A DNA stretch of 64,000 nucleotides from the NCBI GenBank assembly GCA_914767885.1, contig CAJZBQ010000052.1:280501-344500 (forward strand), given 5' to 3'. Every line of letters starts with the position of its first letter. The first letter of the stretch is position 1. Made by a program: the position numbers and the translations under genes. The DNA is from Blepharisma stoltei (taxonomy: Eukaryota; Ciliophora; Heterotrichea; Heterotrichida; Blepharismidae). Below the pieces are notes generated by a model. It searched no databases. It was not told where the DNA came from and saw only the letters and a program-made list of their open reading frames with translations. This document shows positions 56,771-64,000 of this stretch, in pieces.

Positions 56771-57198
56771 CATTTTAACTCTCCTAATTATCTCTCTCTT
56801 TAAGTACACTCATTTTCTGCTTATAAGTGTTCGTGCTAAACTCATACTGGCTTTTTGCTTTTGGTGATGTATGGTCTCTTTTGTTCATTCCTATAATTTA
56901 AATATTTAAAAATCACAATAAATTTTATTTAGCGAGATAAAAAATCCTCAAATTATTTTATCTGGGCGATCTCTTTTTTATTTTACGTCTAAAACTAAAT
57001 GAATTATTAATTAAAAGGGTAATTTCATATATATTTTAATTTTTTAAGAAGTTAAATTATATATTAGACCTGACTCAGATTTATTTAATCTAAATTTGAG
57101 AATTTGGAATTAATAGACGAAGAAAATGAGAAAGATATTTTTCCTATGTTTTAATTTAATAATACATTAGATCTGATTAATTAATGGTAGTTTTATAA
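56771..57198. other. Intergenic AT-rich spacer
   Basis: About 430 bp; no ORF or repeat recognised beyond the end of the retroposon-like stretch at 56615-56770. Confidence 0.5.
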
Positions 57199-58720
57199 AT
57201 GGGAAATAGCGAGCATTCATATATAAGCGGAAGAGAATCTCTCTACACTGATTCGACATGTGTATCTCCACATCCAGTTTTTCTTGATTTTTCTTTAGAG
57301 CCTCAACAATTCATATCAGGCCCAATTCCAAAACCACAAGTTATAAGCCTGCTTAATAGCACAAAAAGCTATGCTTCTCTTATAATTTCTGATCTTAGAG
57401 ACGATTTTTTGCAAACTACAACTGAATTTTTATCAAAGCATAGGAGAAATTCTATAGAAGAGCTTCCCATAAGGCTTCTCACTCCCCCCCTTTAAATTGG
57501 AACAAAATATAGGTAAAATTTCCACTTTTTTGGTAAATTAAGCCCCCTTTAAATTGGAACAAAATATAATTTTATATTAAAAAATTGTATATATAAAAAT
57601 CATAATTTTTATGTAAAAGGTTTTGATATAAGTTAAATTTTCTTCTTAACTAAAATTAAAAATTTAGTTATATCTTGCTCTTGTTTAAAGAATAGAGTAT
57701 ATAAAAACATCTTATTTAAATAAATTTATTATCTATAATTGCTAAACTTTTTAAAAAAAATTAAAATTTTTATTTTTTTTCGATAAAAATGATATTTTTT
57801 ATTTCAATAATTTTGATAGAAAATTCAATGCGAATTCTTTACAAAAAAATGAAAATTTACTTATCTCTTGCTAGAATAGAGTATAAATAACATCTTATTT
57901 AAACAAAAATTAGCATTTTGATCGATAAATTTTCGAAAAATATTGTTTTATTTTTTTTTATCAATAAAAATAATAATTTTTGTGTAAATAGTTTTGATAC
58001 CAATTAATAGTGGCGTGTTAACTAATAATGAAAATTTAGTTATATCTTGCTTTGCTTTAAAGGATAAAGAGTAAATAGGATTTTATTAGACAAATTTATT
58101 AATCTAATTCGATAAATTTTTGAAATTTTTTGTTTTTAAATTTTTATTTAATTTTTTTTCTTTTTAAAAAATTTTATATTGATTTTTTTCATAAAAACAT
58201 TTTCTTAACCCTTTAAATTGAATAAAATTTTTTGTTCCAATTTAAAGGGGGGGGAGTCAGAGAAATTAGCAAGGGCTTCCTTGAAAATTTTCAAAAAAGA
58301 CAGCAAGCCATTGGAGAAAGTTTTCAATTCATATTAGCCCATCAAAGAATAAGTGACGAAATCCTTACAAATTCAATCCGAAATCTTCAAGAAGACCAAG
58401 ATATCAAGGTTATTCTTGATAATATGAATAATTTTGAGCCTTCATCAGACAGAGATATCAGTCCTGAAGAACTCTTATCCATAATGAGATTCAAGGCACA
58501 AAGAATGGAGATTTTAATAGAAAAATTCAACTTTCTAAACAAAAATGAGAGATTAATTGTCGTGTCATTAGCTATTGACTTTGCTGTAAATAAAAAGTTC
58601 GGGTTAAGTGAAAATGAAATAAATTATGCAATTTTGCATTGCATCATTCCGAGTCATGGTACATTATTTGAAGAGTTTCAAAAAGTCAACAAAAAAATTA
58701 ATAGCCTTTGCAGATTATAA
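57199..58720 (+). CDS. Hypothetical protein with myristoylation-type N-terminus, interrupted by a MITE
   Basis: About 247 residues. Starts MGNSEHSYISG, a good N-myristoylation context. N-terminal 95 residues are polar; after the MITE (57479-58256) comes a helical domain (EISKGFLENFQKRQQAI, SPEELLSIMRFKAQRM, NERLIVVSLAIDFAVNKKF). Joining over the TCA repeat gives IRLL-REISKGF in frame. Ends INSLCRL, TAA. Family unknown. Confidence 0.65.
57479..58256. mobile_element. MITE of the TTTAAATTGGAACAAAA family, TCA-flanked
   Basis: 778 bp. Left end ACTCCCCCCCTTTAAATTGG with a second direct copy about 60 bp inside (CCCCCTTTAAATTGGAACAA). Right end holds an inverted pair (CCTTTAAATTGAATAAAA / TTTTGTTCCAATTTAAAGG) and GGGGGGGGAGT. 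Flanks are TCA on both sides, unlike the TTA or TA of the other copies. AT-rich interior with imperfect internal repeats (TATCTTGCT, AACATCTTATTTAAA). Confidence 0.85.
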
Positions 58721-58783
58721 CATAAAAATTATTATTTTATAAGTTTATTTAAATCTAATTACGAATTTTACATTAATACAAAA

Positions 58784-59956
58784 CTACCCTCCTTTACTAA
58801 TATAAAGAACAAGAGTATCGCCAATTTTCAGATGCAAGGAACAATGCCTGTCATAAAGCAGCCCCATTCTTTTCAGCTCATTCGTGATTTCGCCATTTTT
58901 ATTGTGGATTTCAATTCCTATTCCAATTAAATCCATACTGTTAGGGACAATGCCTTCTTTTTCAGCTCTATAGGTGTGTTTCGAGACATTCACATCAACT
59001 CCTGTAAATTGACTCTTGATCAGCCTCAAAAATGGCAAAAAATGATCATAAAAGTAAATATTTTCTGTTTTAAAGTAATATTTTGAGTCATATCACTCAG
59101 TTTGACCCAGTTCTACATCACAGACTCTGTTTACGTTATATAAATACATTTTTTTTGATATTCCTTCATTTTCTTCAAAGTAGCTTGGTGGATACTCTGG
59201 AGCTAGATTATGTGACTTCTTAATTGCTCTAGTATCTTGTATCAAAGGGGGTTGCCATTGGATAGTTTCAAATCTTAGCAGTCCTTGCAGATTATATCAA
59301 TTAATCGCAAATTCAATATTATCACCTACACAAACTAACGGAATTTGCTGAGAATAAGCATAAATTTTAGTATCCTCATTACCTCTTGACTCATCCCTAT
59401 GCAATCAAACAGCTTTATTTCCTTTTGGAATACAGTCTAATTTGAATTCCGCCTTGTAATTTTGATGTGACGTATAAGTTCGATACGTATATCTTAGTTT
59501 AACTGTGTGATTTGCTAAAATTGGTAAAGGCTCAGCAACCATAATCCTATCAACTCTAATCCCATGCTTGCTGCTCACCGCTATTTTCCCTGAGTATAAG
59601 AAACTTCGTTTAAATATAAAAAGATGAGAATGTGTCAAGGCGAAATGGCTTTCAATCGAACTAAAAGTAGCGTCCAAAACCTCCTTGATTTTAAAATACC
59701 AGTAAGGAGAAACAGAAATAAGTATTTTATACTCTCCAGCCAAAAACATCACGATAGTAAGCACCGCTGAGTCCGGCATCATCCACAAATTCACTTCTGA
59801 TTTTTTTGCTTTATCACTTTCCTGAAGCACTCTTTTAAGCATTTTGACATAAATATTCTTCTTTCTGTCTCTGAGCTCTGCAATTGTGTGTGATTTTTCT
59901 TCATTCAACGCTAGCACTTCTAGAGATTCAGGAGTTAATGAATGCCCACCTCCCAT
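58784..59956 (-). CDS. Hypothetical protein with myristoylation-type N-terminus
   Basis: 390 residues in one frame reading TGA as Trp. Starts MGGGHSLTPESLEVLALNEE (possible N-myristoylation); an F-box-like or helical segment (about 60-100), then a long beta-rich part (ILANHTVKLRYTYRTYTS, FKLDCIPKGNKAVWLHRDE) repeated loosely near the C-terminus. Ends LVLYISKGG at TAG 58784. It diverges from the uL23m gene with only about 35 bp between start codons, so a shared promoter is likely. Family not recognised. Confidence 0.65.
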
Positions 59957-59991
59957 AATGAATTAACTTTGAATTGAATCCATTGATAATA

Positions 59992-60342
59992 ATGGATAAA
60001 TTAATCAAGCTACGGCCTAATCTTATTCCTAGATTGCTCAGACCTGAACCAAAAGTGTATAAGTTCTTTAACAAGCCTATTTACCTAGTCAGGACAGAAA
60101 AAGAACTCCAAGAAAACGTCCTTTGTTTCAGATGTCCTCAAGAACTCACAAAGCCTGAACTTAGACAAGTTTTTACAAAAGTCTACGGGATGAAATTAAA
60201 AGCTGTCAGTACTTTTAATCATATGGGGAAAATTGCAAGGAATAGAACTAATGGGCATTATAGGAAGCCTGATTACAAGAAAGTGTATGTGGAATTGGAA
60301 CATGAAGCCCCTCCATATCTCCAATACTTTAAAAACATATAA
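59992..60342 (+). CDS. MRPL23: Mitochondrial ribosomal protein uL23m
   Basis: 116 residues. KPIYLVRTEKELQENVLCFR followed by ELTKPELRQVFTKVYGMKLKAVSTFNH and a basic region (GKIARNRTNGHYRKPDYKKVYV) matches the L23 fold of mitochondrial ribosomes. It lies in the mitochondrial large subunit near the exit tunnel. ATG 59992 chosen; TAA 60340-60342. Single exon. Confidence 0.8.
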   Translation: MDKLIKLRPNLIPRLLRPEPKVYKFFNKPIYLVRTEKELQENVLCFRCPQELTKPELRQVFTKVYGMKLKAVSTFNHMGKIARNRTNGHYRKPDYKKVYVELEHEAPPYLQYFKNI

Positions 60343-60436
60343 GCTAATAGATATTATAGCAGGGAAATAAAGAATTTAAGTTTTTCATATAAAAAGACTG
60401 AATAAACTTAGCTAGGAATTGATAAATTGGTAATAA

Positions 60437-61197
60437 ATGGTGAAGGTTAAGGCATACGAGCTTAGAAAGAAGGATCAAGAAGGATTAAAGAAGCAGCTTG
60501 AAGAACTCAAGACTGAACTTTCACATTTGAAGGTCGCGAAGGTCGCTGGAGGAGCTCCATCAAAGCTTTCAAAGATCAAAGTGTTCAGAAAAGACGTAGC
60601 CAAAGTCTTGACTATCATCCATGAAAAGAAAAGAGACCAAATCAAAGCTGACAGCAAAGGCAAAAAGTATCTTCCTTATGATATTAGACTAAAACAGACC
60701 AGAGCTATCAGATTAAGATTAACAAAAGAACAAGCCAAGAAGCTTCCTCTTACCCCCCCCCCCCCTCCGTGAGCGAACAAAACCATTAGAAAAATCGCCA
60801 TTTTTTGACCAAAAACCCACCCTCCGTGAGCGAACAAAAATTTTTTTAATAGAAAAAAATTTTAATGGAAAAAAATTTTGATATATAAGTGATAATTAGT
60901 ATAATGAAATCTAGAGCTAATTCTGTTTAATTTTAAACAAATTGCGTTTTAAAACATAAATTTTGCAAATTAAATTAATATTTGCTTCCCAATTTTTGCA
61001 AATTAGGATTTTTTTAAATTTCGAAAAAAATATTTTTTAAAAAATTTATATATAAATTTTTTTTTAAAAAAAAAAATTAACCCCCCCTCCGTGAGCGAAC
61101 AAAATTTTTTTGTTCGCTCACGGACGGGGGGGGGGGAGTTAGAATTCTGAAGAAAAAGCTTAATTTCCCTCAAAGAAAATTCGCAGTAGCTAACTAA
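60437..61197 (+). CDS. RPL35: Cytosolic ribosomal protein eL35/uL29 (RPL35), interrupted by a MITE
   Basis: Start MVKVKAYELRKKDQEGLKKQ, typical RPL35. The main frame carries LTKEQAKKLPL up to the MITE at 60751-61139. Joining over TTA gives KKLPL-RILKKKLNFPQRKFAVAN, the family's conserved C-terminus (eukaryotic RPL35 ends PxRKYAVK-like), ending at TAA 61195-61197. 123 residues, the expected size. A single uncorrected copy would truncate the C-terminal 18 residues. Confidence 0.93.
60751..61139. mobile_element. Pogo-type MITE in RPL35
   Basis: 389 bp between TA60751 and TA61140 (TTA shared on both sides). Left direct pair CTCCGTGAGCGAAC, AT-rich body, right hairpin with one substitution in the outer arm (CACGGACGGGG). 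Near-identical to 25635-26028 and 31926-32316. Confidence 0.93.
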
Positions 61198-61728
61198 AAA
61201 TTGGTTTTACGTGCAATTATGTGTAGATTATTAATGGACTTATATGTTGCTATATAATTTTCTATAAACGTTGATTATTCCCTTATTATTTCTGAGGAAA
61301 TCAGAGATATTAAATAGCAAGCATAAATTAATTCTTATAACTTATAATATGCCAGATCCTTAACTATTAAATTTATTATTAGAGCAAACAAATAACATTT
61401 TTTATTTTTTCACCTCTGATGTATTTCAATACAATCATAGCATATAGCGTGATCTATCTTTTCTACATCGTTTAATGTATGGATCAGATTATCCTTACTT
61501 ATAAAAGTCGTTATGTCTAATAGCAATATAATCCTTAAAATCTGCAACAGCCACATAAAAGTAAGCTTCTATTTATATAGACTAATTACTCAATCTTTCA
61601 ATTTCAGATAAAATTGGCTAACATAAATTCAGTTCATTATAAAAGTTACTATATGAACATCTTGGTCTTTATTCCATTTTGAAATCCACGTAATATTGGT
61701 AATTAAAAATCGTGGCTATAATAAATAT
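61198..61728. other. Intergenic AT-rich spacer
   Basis: About 530 bp between RPL35 and the MIR gene; nothing recognised. Confidence 0.5.
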
Positions 61729-62271
61729 ATGGCAGAAGTTCCTATCAGATACGGAGTCCCTATCAAGCTTGTTCACCACGCCACTCACCATTCACTTCAT
61801 TCGCATCCTCATGCTTTAGGAAGTGGAACCCATCAACAAGAAGTTACAGGCTTTGGTTCTCGCGATGATAATGATTGGTGGATTGTTAAAGGACCAGATG
61901 GAAACGGACCTTGGAATTGTCCAATCGGAACTCCAGTCCTTAACCATCAAATCATCAGACTTGAGCATCTTGCGACGGGTAAGAACCTTCATTCATCGCC
62001 AGGAGTTCATTCTCCATCATCCCACCAACAAGAAATTTGTGCCTTTGGAGAGCATGGAGTTGGAGATGTCAACGATAACTGGCGCTTGGAAGTCGAAGGA
62101 CAGCCTCCAAATACTCCTTGGTTTGGAAATCACCATATCAGACTTATTCATGTTCAGAGCAACCATTCTCTGCATTCTCATCATGGGCATAAGATCAGAG
62201 ACCAACAAGAAATCACTGGGTATGATAGAAGAGATGAGAATGATTTCTGGACTGTCGAGCGTATAGCTTAA
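61729..62271 (+). CDS. MIR-domain protein (SDF2-like beta-trefoil)
   Basis: 180 residues made of three MIR repeats. Each has an LVHHATHHSLHSH / RLEHLATGKNLHS / RLIHVQSNHSLHSH strand and a QQEVTGFG / QQEICAFG / QQEITGY strand followed by (N)D-x-W. This is the beta-trefoil of SDF2 and of the MIR parts of protein mannosyltransferases and IP3/ryanodine receptors. No signal peptide or TM is seen, so a cytosolic or ciliary role is possible. ATG 61729; TAA 62269-62271. Confidence 0.85.
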   Translation: MAEVPIRYGVPIKLVHHATHHSLHSHPHALGSGTHQQEVTGFGSRDDNDWWIVKGPDGNGPWNCPIGTPVLNHQIIRLEHLATGKNLHSSPGVHSPSSHQQEICAFGEHGVGDVNDNWRLEVEGQPPNTPWFGNHHIRLIHVQSNHSLHSHHGHKIRDQQEITGYDRRDENDFWTVERIA

Positions 62272-62316
62272 GTTAACTAAAATTAGGAAAATAATGACAA
62301 TTGAAAGATTTTAACT

Positions 62317-62777
62317 GAAAGAAAGTTGTCGGATAAATAAAATGGCATTCGGTTCGAGAGGAATTGGCTCTGCCATTTTTTTTCTCCCTCATGGAAATTT
62401 TATTTATGGGGTTTGGGTTTTCTCTCGAGAACTTCTGCACAGCAACAGCCGTTTAACTTTGGGGATAACCAAAGGCACGGCTCCTCAGCGCACTCAAGAT
62501 TTCGGAGTTTTACCTCTCAGCACATCCCCCACGGGAGGATGACCCTTAGGCGGAACACGCGCAGGAGCTGAGTCTGGACGAGAGACGGCAACGCGCCGGG
62601 TGAGATGTGCGGCGATTTATCTGGCGACTAGCCTTATAGAAGGCTTGGGTGTGGGCTGACCACATATTCCAAGATGGCTTGGTGACGTCACTAGTTGTCG
62701 CTTTGACCCTTTTTCATTAAGGGGTGTGGGCACTAGACACCTTAAAAAACTATGTAAGTAAGTAAGTAAGTAAGTAA
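62317..62777 (+). mobile_element. SINE-like retroposon with (AAGT)n tail
   Basis: 461 bp flanked by perfect GAAAGAAAGTTGTCG (62317-62331 and 62778-62792). It starts ATAAATAAAATGGC and ends in AAGTAAGTAAGTAAGTAAG. GC-rich interior, no long ORF. Lies in the 3' flank of the MIR gene. Confidence 0.85.
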
Positions 62778-62792
62778 GAAAGAAAGTTGTCG

Positions 62793-63156
62793 AGTAATTT
62801 CACATTTTCTATTTGCTCATTAAGGCAAAGACTTTGCTTTATTGTGATTTTTTAGTGTGTAGAGATTATTAAATTTTAAAATTTCATGCCTAATAATTTC
62901 GAAAATTTTTCATTTTTACTAAAACAAATTAAAATTTTGATATGGATTTTATTATAAGTAATAGTTTAGATTTTGGTTTATTATAATTTTTTACATATAA
63001 GATTATAAATTTTGCTTTCAAACTGATAATTTCTAATATATTATTTTTGTGTAAAATATATTTTATGGAATATGCATTTTAGCATAAGAAATTGATTTTT
63101 GGAATTACATTATCCAAAGCTTGCTTTGGTATGCAAAATCATAAAGATTTTTATAC
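62793..63156. other. Intergenic AT-rich spacer
   Basis: About 360 bp of AT-rich DNA between convergent genes; nothing recognised. Confidence 0.5.
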
Positions 63157-63735
63157 TTAATTATTTTTAACTTTATTTTTTGTTTTTATCCTTTTTTTGT
63201 TCCAATCCCCTCTTTGTTCTCTTTTGAGTTGAAATTTCGTCATGTCTTTCCCATTCTTCTTATTCTGTTTCTTTTCTATTTTTCTCTCTCTTTTTTGAGG
63301 CAATTTAATTTCTGCTGAATCAAAGCTTTGGTCAGTGTAATCAGATTGTTTTGTTAGTTTTTTTGGATTAAGAAATGGGTTTGATGACTGATGTGCAGGC
63401 TCCTTTGTCTGCAAGGATTTCTTTTCTTTTTGCAGAGTTTCTTTATCTTTGATTCTCGTCACGTTTAATCTTCTTCCTGATAGCATATAATTGTTCATTG
63501 AAAGAGCTTTTTTGGCTTCTTTTTTGTTCGAATAAACCACATGTGCAAACCCTTTCCCTTTTTGTGCATCTTTACCCCTAGGAATTTTTATTTCTCGGAT
63601 TTGTCCAAAGTCTTTGAATTTTGACCTCAACTCTTCTTCTGTTATATTGTATGGCAAATTATTGATGAAAATGCTGGATTTTAACGATGACCTCCCCCCT
63701 CAATCTTCATGTCTATTGCAACAAAAATGCAATTT
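63157..63735 (-). CDS. RRM RNA-binding protein, basic C-terminus
   Basis: Single RRM: RNP2 SIFINNLPYN, RNP1 KGKGFAHVVY, with EEELRSKFKDFGQI between. A Lys/Arg-rich tail (KREQRGDWNKKRIKTKNK) resembles nucleolar RNA-binding proteins. TAA 63157-63159. The start is unclear: the frame is open upstream through TGA-Trp to about 63735, where a hairpin IES-like sequence begins, and no in-frame ATG is seen. Confidence 0.7.
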
Positions 63736-63750
63736 TTTAATATTGTAATT

Positions 63751-63797
63751 GCCCGAGGATGGCGCTATCTTGCGCCATCCTCGGGCAATTACTATAT
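63751..63797. repeat. Perfect DNA hairpin
   Basis: TAATTGCCCGAGGATGGCGC and its exact complement (GCGCCATCCTCGGGCAATTA) around a 6-base TATCTT centre, near 63751-63793. TA at both ends suggests a tiny foldback IES or the hairpin end of a larger one. Confidence 0.7.
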
Positions 63798-63829
63798 AAA
63801 ATTTTATATAAAAAAAATAATAATTTTCA

Positions 63830-64000
63830 ACACGTGTCAACCTGCCTTCTTGGCGGCTATGGGCTGACATGAATTTACATACATGTTGTAAATTACAGTA
63901 AATTTTGCTCCTACAAAAGTGACTGTAAATTGTTTTTTACGAATTTTGCATGAAAAAACAACATCGGAAAAAAATTTTATAAAAGTGTACCTGAATTTAC
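63830..64000. mobile_element. Partial repeat element at window edge
   Basis: ACACGTGTCAACCTGCCTTC and TTGGCGG match the left part of the retroposon at 6.05 kb. It continues to the window end with AT-rich sequence; the right boundary is not seen. Confidence 0.55.

Noticed and set aside
1-64000. tRNA or rRNA genes
   Set aside because: No cloverleaf with A- and B-box-like sequences or rRNA signature was recognised by eye. A covariance scan was not possible.
1-64000. Karyorelict (Loxodes-type) or bacterial origin
   Set aside because: Loxodes-type code uses UAA/UAG as Gln, but here those end genes. Introns, axonemal genes and RPL35 exclude bacteria.

Overview
The window reads as germline (micronuclear) DNA of a heterotrich ciliate, most likely Blepharisma. 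(1) In-frame TGA codons sit where conserved Trp or other residues are needed, for example in the phosphodiesterase, PUS10, the Zn-ribbon protein and the K+ channel, while genes end only at TAA or TAG. So UGA is read as Trp. (2) Introns are 15 nt (one is 16 nt) of the form GTAA...AG, a heterotrich hallmark; seven are placed below. (3) Many genes are cut by AT-rich or repetitive blocks bounded by TA or longer direct repeats. Removing the block and one repeat copy restores the frame exactly. These are internal eliminated sequences (IESs), so the sequence is pre-excision germline and not macronuclear DNA. I know from published work that Blepharisma stoltei has UGA=Trp, 15-16 nt introns and a germline full of Pogo-derived MITEs. 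The species assignment is inference.

Layout. 0-5.4 kb (+): a cyclic nucleotide phosphodiesterase (5' partial), a zinc-finger coiled-coil protein, an NT-C2 protein and a six-finger C2H2 protein. 5.7-12 kb (-): a HEAT-repeat protein, a small membrane protein, PUS10 and an unknown protein. 13.3-19.3 kb (+): a C2-like protein, an unknown helical protein and an SK-type K+ channel. 19.3-25.1 kb (-): two unknown proteins, an EF-hand protein and an axonemal dynein light-chain-domain protein. 25.6-37.4 kb (+): a basic Ser-rich protein, a pseudo-USP Zn-finger protein, two disordered proteins and an MFS transporter. 37.5-42.3 kb (-): a large PAS/multi-TM protein of the ciliate TmcB type. 42.4-45.9 kb: gene-poor, repeat-rich DNA. 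45.9-54.6 kb (-): a membrane protein, an unknown protein, NFRKB, several small proteins and an outer-dynein-arm docking coiled coil. 54.7-56.6 kb: a Pogo/Tigger transposon. 57.2-62.3 kb: a myristoylation-motif protein, an unknown protein (-), mitochondrial uL23, cytosolic RPL35 and a MIR-domain protein. 63.2-63.7 kb (-): an RRM protein.

Mobile DNA. Three MITE families with unrelated inner TIR motifs share the outer end ACTCCCCC...GGGGGAGT and the same four-site arrangement: a direct pair at one end and a hairpin pair at the other. One family shares its ends with the Pogo element, so it is evidently a deletion derivative. A second class consists of GC-richer SINE-like retroposons with 9-17 bp target-site duplications and simple-repeat tails, many of them inside genes. 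A third class is near-palindromic foldback IESs. Almost every large insertion lies where precise DNA elimination would restore a reading frame, including one inside a 16-nt intron and one inside RPL35.
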